Below are positions 56,308-64,000 of a stretch of DNA of 64,000 nucleotides, one piece after another. The notes under the pieces are model-generated. The model had not been told where the DNA came from. It worked only from the letters and a program-made list of their open reading frames with translations, and searched no databases. Position 1 is the stretch's first letter, and each line of letters opens with the position of its first letter. The stretch is from the NCBI GenBank assembly GCA_019359215.1, contig JAHHHS010000007.1, forward strand, positions 62,001-126,000. Reading direction: 5' to 3'. Source of the DNA: Nostoc indistinguendum CM1-VF10 (GTDB taxonomy: Bacteria; Cyanobacteriota; Cyanobacteriia; Cyanobacteriales; Nostocaceae). The position numbers and the translations under genes are program-made.

Positions 56308-56985
56308 ATGTTGATCTTACTAGTCGAAGATGACCCATCGCAGTTAGAGCCACTACGGGCAGCCTTATTAAAGGTGGGGCATACAGTTGATGCGATCGCT
56401 GATGGGGAAACAGCACAGTGGTTTGCTTTTCGCAAAGACTATGACTTGCTGATTCTAGATTGGATGTTGCCTAAAGTGAGTGGCGTAGAATTGTGTCAAG
56501 TATATCGACGGGCAGGTAAGCTGGCTCCTGTATTGATGCTGACGGCGAAAGACACGATTTTAGATAAGGTAATGGGTTTAGATGCTGGAGCCGATGATTA
56601 CTTAGTAAAACCTGTGGATGTTCTAGAGTTATTGGCACGAGTCCGGGCGCTAGGACGGCGATCGCCTATGTGGCAAGGAGATATACTTAGCTTGGGCGAT
56701 TTGGAACTTCATTTATCCACTTTGACGCTCGAACTCGGTTCGTTGACAACTCAACTTTCTAGCCGGGAGTTTCAATTGATGGAGTATTTAATGCGTCATC
56801 CCCGCCAGGTCTTATCTCATAACCAGATTGAGCAAGCTCTTTGGAGCTGCGGAGAGGAACCAGAAAGTAACGCGGTTACTACCTTGGTTCGCCGCCTGCG
56901 CCAGCGCCTACAGACTATTGGTGTCAAAGATTGGATAGAAACAGTGCATCGCATGGGCTATCGAATAAATCCCCCAAATTTGTGA
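56308..56985 (+). CDS. rppA: OmpR-family response regulator, RppA-like
   Basis: A 225-residue regulator. The receiver domain has the acidic pair in LVEDDP, phosphoacceptor Asp51 in LLILDWMLPK and Lys101 in YLVKPV. The winged-helix domain (about 130-222) ends HRMGYRINPP. Together with the next gene, whose start is RppB-like, it forms a two-component system of the cyanobacterial RppA/RppB (NrsR/NrsS) group, which in Synechocystis controls a neighbouring metal efflux operon. Here it is divergent from an RND efflux unit, so control of that pump is plausible. The symbol is by similarity and layout. Confidence 0.85.
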   Translation: MLILLVEDDPSQLEPLRAALLKVGHTVDAIADGETAQWFAFRKDYDLLILDWMLPKVSGVELCQVYRRAGKLAPVLMLTAKDTILDKVMGLDAGADDYLVKPVDVLELLARVRALGRRSPMWQGDILSLGDLELHLSTLTLELGSLTTQLSSREFQLMEYLMRHPRQVLSHNQIEQALWSCGEEPESNAVTTLVRRLRQRLQTIGVKDWIETVHRMGYRINPPNL

Positions 56986-57057
56986 ACCGTCGAACGGAGG
57001 TGGGGGGCAGGGGGCAGGGAGCAGGGAGCAGGGGATGAAAAAGTAATGACAAATGAC

Positions 57058-57098
57058 TAATGACAAATGACAAATGATTAATGACTAATGACTAATGT
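57058..57098. repeat. heptanucleotide tandem repeat running into a start codon
   Basis: Units of the type AATGACA/AATGACT repeat about six times and end in the ATG that starts the sensor kinase gene at 57095. The repeat begins near 57046 in looser form. Confidence 0.75.
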
Positions 57099-58369
57099 TC
57101 GATCATAGCCGTCGTAATCTTGCTCACTGGTTTGCCCTGTCAATGGGTGGAATTTTGTTCGCTTTTGCAGGGGTGGGCTATTGTCTGAGTGTAGAAGAAC
57201 AATTGCGGGTTTTTGACGACGAACTATTTTCACAAAGTAAAGCCTTCGCTACTAAAACCCAATACTCACTTTATCAAAGTCAATGGCAAAATCAGCGCAG
57301 CCAGACTCCTGTAGAAAGCGGTGTATCGTTGAATGGCGGGCTAATCTACGCACGGTGGTATAACTCCAATAAACAACTTTTACAGTTTATCGGTTCATCG
57401 GGTGGCAAACAGTTGAGCGCGAAACCTGGATTTCAAACGTTAGAAGTACCAATAGGCTCAGAGTCATTTAGTACAAAAACCTGGATTCGCCAAGTTACAC
57501 TTCCTGTTTTGGAAGGTAAGGTGCTGATTGGCTACTTCCAAACAGCAACTCCAATGAACTCTCTACGCATTGGACTGAACCAAGCCCGCTTGTTTCTAAC
57601 TTTCGGGGTTCCCGTAACCTTTGGTGTAATAGGTATCACAGGTTGGTTTTTGGTTGGATTGGCAATGCGACCAAGCCTTCGTGCTTATCAGCAATTGCAG
57701 CGATTTACAGCCGATGCTTCTCATGAACTACGCACACCCGTTGCTACGGTATTGAGCAATGCTCAAGTTGCCCTGATGCCTCCCGAAGACCCCTTGGAGC
57801 AAAGATTGCGGTTGCAAAATATCGTCCGAACTGCTAAGTCCATGAGTACGCTGATCAATGATCTGCTTTTTTTGTCGCGTTATGATGGCTCGCTTGCAGA
57901 AACCGTATTAAAATCCGTTGATTTGTGTGAAATATTGCGATCGCTTGCTCAGGAGTTCGCAGCGCTTGCTCCTGCCCAAAGTCTCAATTTCAATGCTCAC
58001 CTTCCAGAGCATCCGATCATTTTAAAAGCCGATGCTAATTTGCTTAAACAAGCTGTGATTAATCTACTGACTAATGCCTTTAAATACACACCAGCAGACG
58101 GTAAAGTACAATTACATCTTTTTATCCAGTCTCACTGCGCGGTAATTCAGGTCAAAGATAACGGGATTGGTATTCCATCCACTGATTTGCCACATATATT
58201 TGATCGTTTTTATCGTGTAGATACTATCCGATCTCGGCAAACAGGCGGCTTTGGACTCGGACTTGCGATCGCTCAACAAATTGTGCAACGATCCGGTGGG
58301 CAAATTACTGTAAATAGTATACTAGGTCAAGGCTCCACATTTCAAATTAGCCTTCCCCTGAAACTTTGA
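57095..58369 (+). CDS. rppB: sensor histidine kinase, RppB-like
   Basis: A 424-residue membrane kinase. Two transmembrane helices (about 13-33 and 166-190) enclose a periplasmic domain of about 130 residues. The dimerisation/phosphoacceptor domain has His210 in TADASHELRTPVATVLS; the catalytic domain has NLLTNAFKY near 330, DNGIGIP and GGFGLGLAI. The start MFDHSRRNLAHWFALSMG is typical of RppB proteins. It lies 109 bp after the RppA-like gene. No ribosome site precedes the ATG; instead a heptamer repeat full of ATG and TGA runs straight into it. Confidence 0.88.
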   Translation: MFDHSRRNLAHWFALSMGGILFAFAGVGYCLSVEEQLRVFDDELFSQSKAFATKTQYSLYQSQWQNQRSQTPVESGVSLNGGLIYARWYNSNKQLLQFIGSSGGKQLSAKPGFQTLEVPIGSESFSTKTWIRQVTLPVLEGKVLIGYFQTATPMNSLRIGLNQARLFLTFGVPVTFGVIGITGWFLVGLAMRPSLRAYQQLQRFTADASHELRTPVATVLSNAQVALMPPEDPLEQRLRLQNIVRTAKSMSTLINDLLFLSRYDGSLAETVLKSVDLCEILRSLAQEFAALAPAQSLNFNAHLPEHPIILKADANLLKQAVINLLTNAFKYTPADGKVQLHLFIQSHCAVIQVKDNGIGIPSTDLPHIFDRFYRVDTIRSRQTGGFGLGLAIAQQIVQRSGGQITVNSILGQGSTFQISLPLKL

Positions 58370-58377
58370 TTCTGACT

Positions 58378-58400
58378 CACTTCGGCTACGTTCAGCGACC
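58378..58400. repeat. short dispersed motif (ACTTCGGCTACG type), copy 2
   Basis: Matches 38057-38079 at 21 of 23 positions. Confidence 0.6.
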
Positions 58401-58425
58401 TCCTGAATTCTAACTTCTGAATTCT

Positions 58426-59694
58426 TCAACTATTGCGATCGCGTTCTAAATCATCAATCACTTTTTGCAAATACCACTCGTCTGACATCCCAGGATAATA
58501 ATTTTGCTTTTGCTGAATTAATCGTTCGGCAATTTCCCAATATCCTCCAACCATTCGCAAAAGTCGCTGACGTAGCAGGCTATCTTTTTGCTTTTTTGAC
58601 TGTGGACTAAATTTTTGAATTTTTTCTAGGCTACTTAAGACTTGTTGATAATTTCCCCAATCTTCTTGTTCACAAAAAATACTCGCCGCTCGTTGATAAT
58701 CTTCCAGAGCATTTTGTATTTCTTCTATGCAAGTATAAGCAATGCCGCGATTGTAGTAAGCTTGAGCATCATCAGGGTTTATTTGCAGCGCTTGGGTATA
58801 ATCTTTAATTGCACCAAGATAGTTACTCATTGTCCGATAGGCATTGCCTCTGGCAATATAGATTAAAGGATCTTCGGGTTGCATCTGGAGTGCTTGGTTA
58901 AGATCCGCGATCGCACCTTGATGATCTCCCAATACAGAACGCGCTTTACCTCGGTTGCGATAAACAATAGCATCTTGAAAATTTAGTCCCAATGCTTGAT
59001 TAAAATCAGCGATCGCTTCTCGATAATTCCCCATTTTGCAACGCACAACCCCACGACAGCAGTAAGCTTGGGCATCTTGCGGATCGGCTTTTAATACCCA
59101 GTTTAAATCTGCTAATGCTTCTTGGGTATCTCCCTTTTCAGCCTTTTCTAATAATTGTGTGAAATATTCCTTTGTAGATAAAATTGGTGCATTTGTGGAA
59201 CCCGATTGCTCAACGGTAGGTTTTTCTGGAGATTGTAGCTGTTTAATCTTTTCCAGACAAAGGCGACAATTTTCTTTATCCTGTTGCTCTAGATATAATT
59301 GTGCAGCTTTTTTAAAATTAGCGATCGCGTCTTGAATACAACCCTGTTTACGCCGCACTATCCCCCGGAGATTATAAGCAGGAGCATAATTGAGATTGAG
59401 ACGAATAGCGCGTTCAACATCGTCTAGCGCCCCCGGTAAATTTTTCAGCGCCATCCTAGCCAATCCACGACAATAATATGCCTCTACACTCTCAGGATTA
59501 AGCTTCAGGGCTTCGGTATAATCTGAAACAGCCTTAAGGATTGCTCCTGAATCATAATGTGCCAAACCCCGTTGCAAGTGAGCTTCGATAAAGTAAGGTG
59601 TCAATTGTAAAGCATGATTAAATTCCTTAATCGCTCCAGCGTAGTCTTTTCGCCTAGCCTTTTCCAATCCTCTATTGTAAAATTCGTCATTCAT
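58426..59694 (-). CDS. tetratricopeptide repeat protein
   Basis: A 422-residue protein of tandem TPR units. An N-terminal block of four (about 1-140) and a second block of four or five (about 185-345) show the usual W/L-G-x-A spacing, as in AIKEFNHALQLTPYFIEAHLQRG and AIADFNQALGLNFQDAIVYRNRG. A short linker with Ser and Thr lies between the blocks, and a helical region ends the protein. No signal peptide or catalytic domain. TPR arrays bind other proteins; the partner is unknown. Confidence 0.92.
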   Translation of the reverse strand: MNDEFYNRGLEKARRKDYAGAIKEFNHALQLTPYFIEAHLQRGLAHYDSGAILKAVSDYTEALKLNPESVEAYYCRGLARMALKNLPGALDDVERAIRLNLNYAPAYNLRGIVRRKQGCIQDAIANFKKAAQLYLEQQDKENCRLCLEKIKQLQSPEKPTVEQSGSTNAPILSTKEYFTQLLEKAEKGDTQEALADLNWVLKADPQDAQAYCCRGVVRCKMGNYREAIADFNQALGLNFQDAIVYRNRGKARSVLGDHQGAIADLNQALQMQPEDPLIYIARGNAYRTMSNYLGAIKDYTQALQINPDDAQAYYNRGIAYTCIEEIQNALEDYQRAASIFCEQEDWGNYQQVLSSLEKIQKFSPQSKKQKDSLLRQRLLRMVGGYWEIAERLIQQKQNYYPGMSDEWYLQKVIDDLERDRNS

Positions 59695-60237
59695 AGTATT
59701 TGTTTGGTTGATTCAGTTAGTTAAATTCCAGGACAGTCATTTTGTAGCCCAACCCATGCACTCACCCTTAATATTTTAAGTATTCAGCGTGCTTTTGCTT
59801 TGTTCTCGTGTACTAAAAATGTATCAGAAAAAACTTGTGGTTACTCTGGACTTATGCTTCCGGTTTGTGAAGATATCGCACTAGTACCGCCAGACGGAAG
59901 TCAAAATTCAAAATTCAAAAGTATTATGGAATAAGCTTTTTAGAGATTTTAAATGTTTGCTCTATTTACGCCGTGGTGTACTAGATAACAGGGCTAACGA
60001 GCAAACATATAATATTACTTATACATTTATTATATGTGGACTGAATATAGTTCCGATTCTAGGTAATATAACGATAAAAAATTATAACTTTATTAATTTA
60101 TATGCCAACTTTAGCCATCAAGCAAGATAAACCACTATTTGCACGATTATTTCCAATTACAAATAAAAAACTGGGGAAATGACTCCATTCAATTCCCCAT
60201 ATCTCGTAAATTGTAAAAGATTTACAGTTAACTAAAA
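59695..60237. other. spacer with MITE-like element
   Basis: 543 bp. It contains MITE-like family B copy 2 (59881-59984). No gene was seen. Confidence 0.6.
59881..59984. mobile_element. MITE-like element, family B, copy 2 (104 bp)
   Basis: Begins CTAGTACCGCCAGACGG and ends CCGTGGTGTACTAG. It has the same length as the element at 38103-38206 and matches it in reverse complement over its whole extent, including GCTTATTCCATAA and TTTTGACTTCCG. No coding capacity. Confidence 0.75.
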
Positions 60238-60906
60238 TTATTCTGAAAGTAAGCTAGGAGAAGTAATTACAAAAACATCCAAGCTTCCTTGAGCATCAGT
60301 CTGTGGTTTTATGGGATTGGCAAAGTGGAAAAATTCATGATCGTTAACCAATAATAGTTCGCCCGGATTTAGAACTTTGCTAAACACAGGTTTTTCCTTT
60401 TTGGCAGTATACAAATGTGCTTCTCCACCTTGAATATTATCTCTATCTACTGAAAATATGCCAATAAAATCAGTACCATCTTGATGGATGCCTTCAGGCG
60501 CTGGATTGCCAAAATTATCTGGTGAACAAGTAATTCTAATTTGATGAACTCCGATTTCAGCTTCCGGATGAAGTTTACAAGAATCACTAAATGCTAAAAC
60601 AAGATTTTTAAAAATATCAAGTTTTATGAGTGCATCATCTAATTCTGCAAACTCTCTTTTTATGTCACCCATTAATGGATTATGCTCTTTACTTTGAAAG
60701 AAGTAGCCATGAGGTAATTTGATTAAACCATTTCCAGAAACTATAAACCGAGATAATCTTCTCGAACGATAATTGCCTTTGATATAAGGGTCAATAGGCA
60801 TATTACTGAAAAATGGCTTGAAACCTTCTGGATTTATTGAATTTACCTTTCTTAGAGTAAACAGAAAAGCATATTCTAATTCCGTTGCTGTCCCCAATTT
60901 TTGCAT
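60238..60906 (-). CDS. 2OG-Fe(II) dioxygenase (BsmA/isoleucine-hydroxylase-like family)
   Basis: A 222-residue protein with the features of the 2OG-Fe dioxygenase family that includes L-isoleucine 4-hydroxylase and BsmA. The iron-binding triad appears as His141 and Asp143 in EGIHQDGTDF with His194 in NDHEFFHFANPI (His190 is an alternative). VHQIRITCSP precedes it and NIQGGEAHLY follows, both typical. Known members hydroxylate free aliphatic amino acids; the substrate here is not known. The start is well supported: AAGGAGGT seven bases before the ATG is a near-ideal ribosome site, unusual in this window. No biosynthetic partner genes are adjacent. Confidence 0.85.
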   Translation of the reverse strand: MQKLGTATELEYAFLFTLRKVNSINPEGFKPFFSNMPIDPYIKGNYRSRRLSRFIVSGNGLIKLPHGYFFQSKEHNPLMGDIKREFAELDDALIKLDIFKNLVLAFSDSCKLHPEAEIGVHQIRITCSPDNFGNPAPEGIHQDGTDFIGIFSVDRDNIQGGEAHLYTAKKEKPVFSKVLNPGELLLVNDHEFFHFANPIKPQTDAQGSLDVFVITSPSLLSE

Positions 60907-61153
60907 AGGATTTACCTCCTTGCATGTTGAAATTCTCCCGGATTTTTCTTTATGGGAGACTTATAATACTTAGTGTATGCTATTTTTTATTACTATGTTG
61001 TTAATTTAACTACAAAAATTGACAATTTATGATATGTAAAGTTACTCAAATTCTGCCGCAGGGCGGAGTAGCTGCTGAAAATATCTGCTATTGAGAGGTA
61101 GATAGGTAAGGAATCGACGTATATTTACTAGCAGCAACAAGGTTTTTTTTATA

Positions 61154-61879
61154 ATGATAGATTGGCTTTATCGCTACCCACCCTTGTATCCGGGTATTTT
61201 ACTCAAGCGTTACAAGCGGTTTTTTGCTGACGTTCAACTTGCTTCTGGCGAAATAGTGACAGCACACTGTCCAAATACAGGGCCTATGACTGGAGTATCA
61301 ACTCCCCAAAGTGCAGTACAACTTTCCAAAAGCGATAATCTTAACCGCAAATTGGCTTACACCTTAGAACTAATTCAGGTACATGACAACGAACCGACTT
61401 GGGTAGGCATAAATACTTTTTTGCCCAATCGGATTGTAAAGCTAGCTTTGACGAAACACCTTTTCCCAGAATTAGGCAACTATAGCCAAATCAAGGGCGA
61501 GGTATTTTATGGACTAGATAAAAAAAGTCGAGTAGATTTTTTCTTGACGGGGAGTGATGAGGAACGCGCGATTTATTTAGAAGTGAAAAATACAACTTTA
61601 TCTGAGGGAAGATTAGCTTTATTTCCTGACACGGAAACTACAAGAGGACAAAAGCATTTGCGAGAACTAATGGCACTGCTACCTCTAACTCGTGCGGTGA
61701 TGCTTTACTTTATCAATCGCGGTGATTGTACTGAATTCTCCCCTGGCGATCGCACTGATCCTATATATGGTAAATTATTACGCGATGCGATCGCTCTCGG
61801 TTTAGAAGTCTTACCTTGCCGTTTTGATATTTCCCCCGAAGGTATCCGTTATTTGGGTCTGGCAAAACTAAAAATTTGA
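61154..61879 (+). CDS. sfsA: SfsA family DNA/RNA nuclease-like protein
   Basis: A 241-residue protein of the SfsA family, named for sugar fermentation stimulation in E. coli. Signature segments are LLKRYKRFFADVQL near residue 17, TAHCPNTGPMTG near 36-47, RVDFFLTG near 126, and EVKNTTL with FPDTETTRGQKHLREL near 142-170. The Asp/Glu-x-Lys arrangement and this fold suggest nuclease activity, but the in vivo role is uncertain. Full length. It ends at a strong bidirectional terminator shared with the convergent fasciclin gene. Confidence 0.95.
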   Translation: MIDWLYRYPPLYPGILLKRYKRFFADVQLASGEIVTAHCPNTGPMTGVSTPQSAVQLSKSDNLNRKLAYTLELIQVHDNEPTWVGINTFLPNRIVKLALTKHLFPELGNYSQIKGEVFYGLDKKSRVDFFLTGSDEERAIYLEVKNTTLSEGRLALFPDTETTRGQKHLRELMALLPLTRAVMLYFINRGDCTEFSPGDRTDPIYGKLLRDAIALGLEVLPCRFDISPEGIRYLGLAKLKI

Positions 61880-61913
61880 TTACATCTATTTAAATATAAA
61901 CGCATGAAACAAT

Positions 61914-61944
61914 AAATCCATCTAGACAGGATCTAGATGGATTT
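61914..61944. terminator. bidirectional hairpin between sfsA and the fasciclin gene
   Basis: AAATCCATCTAGA CAGGA TCTAGATGGATTT: a perfect 13 bp stem with a five-base loop. Confidence 0.8.
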
Positions 61945-62049
61945 GTTGGTAGTTGGTGTTTACTAAAAAACATTCAACCAGACTGTCATAGAGAAACGAC
62001 TATAGATAGTCGCTGCCCCACAAATAGCATTCGCTATTCTGACGTTTGC

Positions 62050-62451
62050 TTATGCAGGAATCAAAACTGTGTCAATCACGTGGATGACGCCGTTATCAGC
62101 ATCAACATCTGCTGCTGCAACAGTTGCATCATTGATTTTAACGCCATTAGAAGCGTCGATTTTTACATCTGAACCTTCAACTGTTGTAGCTGTCTTTAGC
62201 TTAACTACATCAGCAGCTAGTACCTTGCCTGATACAACATGATAGGTCAAGATTTTTGTGAGCTTAGGAATATCTTTCAGTAATGCGTCTACTGTTCCTG
62301 CTGGAAGCTTATTAAACGCTTCATCAGTAGGTGCGAAGACGGTAAATGGCCCAGGGCCTTTCAGTGTATCTACTAAACCAGCTGCTTGGATTGCTGCAAC
62401 TAGTGTGTTGAAAGAACCATTATTAGCGGCGGTGTCAACAATATTGGCCAT
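62050..62451 (-). CDS. fasciclin (FAS1) domain protein
   Basis: A 133-residue protein that is one FAS1 domain. The H1 motif is [19 protein letters not shown] (33-51), the central part is [18 protein letters not shown] (64-81), and the H2-like end [14 protein letters not shown] closes the fold. FAS1 domains mediate adhesion. No signal peptide is visible, as in several cyanobacterial single-FAS1 proteins, so its location is uncertain. Confidence 0.95.
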   Translation of the reverse strand: MANIVDTAANNGSFNTLVAAIQAAGLVDTLKGPGPFTVFAPTDEAFNKLPAGTVDALLKDIPKLTKILTYHVVSGKVLAADVVKLKTATTVEGSDVKIDASNGVKINDATVAAADVDADNGVIHVIDTVLIPA

Positions 62452-63306
62452 GTGCTTTACCTAGTTCTGTGTAACTTGTTACAAATCTAAACTATTTATT
62501 CAATAAAATCTATCTATCGTTAGACGTAGGGCGAATAAAAATTTTTATTGATAGCATAAATAATTATCTATATTTTTATACAAATATGTACATTATCTGA
62601 GTGGATGAGTTACCAGCACTTCTAAGATACGTAGTTTACCGCCGCAGGTATCGCTCATTTTTCTATACATCGGTAGAAGCGATCACCATATAACTTCAAT
62701 AGAAAAGGTGCGTCACGTCGCTTTGCTTTGAATTTAAAATTCAAAATCTAAAATCCAAAATTAAGAATCACCATAAATAAATTTAGTTGCTCTGATATCA
62801 TGATTTTTTGTCGGTCAGATTATACAAATTCAAATCTAGACTAGACAAGGCTTGATAATTATTTTTATAAAATTTATGTGTCTGTTGCATCCAAATTAGA
62901 TGCAGATATAGCGGTTCTCATTTACGTAACTACACCCGTAAGGGCACGGCACTGCCGTGCCCCTACACCTCGCAATATAATCTTGTACTGCATTTGAATG
63001 GGAACCGCTATATGGGGTTTTTTAGTTAATATAAAAATTCTTCTAAAAAAACGATAACTTTACTTTTGTAATCATTAATATTTTTTAATAGAACTAAGGA
63101 TAATCTTTGACTGAACATTTTAAAAGCAATATAGAGGTATTGAAAAATACAGTAGCCATAAACTAATTGTAAGAAAATAATATGGGTGTAAGTTTGCTAA
63201 TTATTGGGTGCAAAATGTGGAGCCATTCGCTAACTGAATTGAACTAAATCTCAACAATTCGTGAAATCAAAGGCGCATTTACACACAAACTTATAAGGTA
63301 GTTAAA
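62452..63306. other. 855 bp spacer with MITE-like element
   Basis: Includes an A+T-rich heptamer-like tract (62735-62765) and a 108 bp MITE-like element (62906-63013). No gene was seen. The promoter of the 2TM protein must lie in the right part. Confidence 0.6.
62906..63013. mobile_element. MITE-like element, family C (108 bp)
   Basis: Terminal inverted repeats of 17 bp with one difference (ATATAGCGGTTC-T/C-CATT) at 62906-62922 and 62997-63013. Inside is a perfect hairpin GGGCACGGC ACT GCCGTGCCC at 62942-62962. The ends are compatible with a TA target duplication. No coding capacity. Confidence 0.75.
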
Positions 63307-63717
63307 ATGACTTACGATTCTGAAGATGTACAAAAAATCCTGCAAATAGCGCTCACTCGTAGACAGGAAGGTGAATTTTCACGAGAACAACTTATAGAAA
63401 TGGCATCTGAGTTAGGTATTTCTTCTGACATTTTGGAAAAAACTGAAAAAAACTGGTTAATTCAACAAGAAGAGGAACGATCGCAACGTACATTTAATAC
63501 TTTCCGACGCAGAGCATTTTGGACGCACTTTGTTTCATTTATAGCTGTGAACATATTCCTTATTCTTTTGAATCTGATAACTAGTCCTAGTTATTTTTGG
63601 GCTATCTTCCCAATATTAGGATGGGGGTTAGGGCTATTTTTCCATTGGTGGAGCGTTTATCAGAGTAAATCAGAAGATGACGAGATAGCCTTTCAGAAAT
63701 GGCGTGCAAAAATTTAA
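63307..63717 (+). CDS. 2TM-domain protein
   Basis: A 136-residue protein. A helical N-terminal region (about 1-62; SEDVQKILQIALTRRQEGEFSREQLIEMASELGIS) is followed by a 2TM domain with helices at about 74-90 and 94-110 (FVSFIAVNIFLILLNLI and YFWAIFPILGWGLGLFFHWW) and a charged tail. Such small membrane proteins are common; their function is unknown. The N-terminal part resembles a short unit also found before 2TM domains in other bacteria. Single gene, with AAGG shortly before the ATG. Confidence 0.85.
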   Translation: MTYDSEDVQKILQIALTRRQEGEFSREQLIEMASELGISSDILEKTEKNWLIQQEEERSQRTFNTFRRRAFWTHFVSFIAVNIFLILLNLITSPSYFWAIFPILGWGLGLFFHWWSVYQSKSEDDEIAFQKWRAKI

Positions 63718-63805
63718 CTTATTCCTACTTTTAAAGATGGGGATTAGTTATTAGTCATTGGTCATTGGTCATTAGTACCAATGACTTAAATTGTCGTGAA
63801 ATAAG

Positions 63806-64000
63806 CTAAGTTGAATTCCTATAATTTTTTGGGGCGATCGCTTCACTATTCCCTATGACGGAAGTTAGCTGCTTATCTACCAACTGAGAGTAATCTTTCA
63901 CCCAAAAATGGGGAAATTTCCGTACTTGATACTTTGCTAACTCTACTCTTAGATAAGATTCTCTAAGTGCTTGGATGGATTTAGCTTCATTAGTCTGTAA
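63806..64000 (-). CDS. C-terminal end of an unknown protein (partial)
   Basis: An open frame enters from the right edge and ends at TAG 63806-63808, giving the last 64 residues. The sequence is helical and charged (EAKSIQALRESYLRVELAKYQ), then VRKFPHFWVKDYSQLVDKQ and a polar tail. Within this frame no other stop occurs up to the edge. I do not recognise the family. Confidence 0.5.
   Translation of the reverse strand, partial: LQTNEAKSIQALRESYLRVELAKYQVRKFPHFWVKDYSQLVDKQLTSVIGNSEAIAPKNYRNST

Overview
The window reads as chromosomal DNA of a filamentous cyanobacterium of the Nostoc/Anabaena type. The evidence is the very frequent HIP1 octamer GCGATCGC, heptanucleotide tandem repeats between genes, A+T-rich spacers with several palindromic or MITE-like elements, and a gene set typical of that group: an SLH-domain porin, an RppA/RppB-type two-component pair, SphR/SphS with PhoU, an SpkB-type kinase with pentapeptide repeats, DUF3318, and the run acpP-fabF-tkt. 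No rRNA, tRNA, CRISPR array, prophage or complete insertion sequence was found.

Layout. 1-1.7 kb: the 5' part of a CheB-type sensory protein that has lost its CheR domain, and a lone receiver protein. 3-5.6 kb: ClpB. 5.8-10.8 kb: a SRPBCC protein, a small membrane protein, rubredoxin, a BaiN/HI0933-type flavoprotein, LpxD and an HdrB-like CCG protein. 11.2-15.4 kb: acyl carrier protein, FabF and transketolase. 15.5-16.3 kb: a VapC toxin with its probable antitoxin. 16.7-20.7 kb: an exported glycine-zipper protein, a GT-C-like membrane protein and DUF3318. 20.8-23.2 kb: an SLH porin downstream of a Crp/Fnr regulator. 23.9-26.7 kb: the phosphate-sensing operon sphR-sphS-phoU, bracketed by two copies of a 47 bp repeat. 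27.3-28.0 kb: a coiled-coil gene broken by two frameshifts. 29-32.2 kb: RecA and an SpkB-type kinase. 32.6-36.3 kb: a squalene/phytoene synthase homologue, a candidate 6S-like RNA, a metallo-beta-lactamase-fold protein with degenerate metal ligands, PanD and pyrophosphatase. 38.2-42.4 kb: DUF362, aspartate ammonia-lyase, PgsA and an LD-carboxypeptidase. 42.4-46.5 kb: a glycosyltransferase, a methyltransferase interrupted by one stop codon, a sugar-type binding lipoprotein and a membrane protein. 46.7-50.8 kb: HemE, an SDR protein and a B12-binding radical SAM protein. 50.9-58.4 kb: an RND efflux pump with its adaptor, divergent from an RppA/RppB-like two-component system. 58.4-64 kb: a TPR protein, a 2OG-Fe(II) dioxygenase, SfsA, a fasciclin protein, a 2TM protein and the end of an unknown gene.

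Most genes are single or in units of two or three. The functional units supported by layout are acpP-fabF (fatty acid synthesis), sphR-sphS-phoU (phosphate sensing), panD with the MBL-fold gene, the efflux adaptor and pump beside a divergent two-component pair, and the toxin-antitoxin pair.

I did not find a clearly new multi-gene system. The most unusual items are the CheR-less CheB fusion, the MBL-fold protein without its metal motif, the candidate structured RNA at 33.9-34.05 kb, three MITE-like families (one of which supplies a stop codon), and two genes inactivated by point changes.
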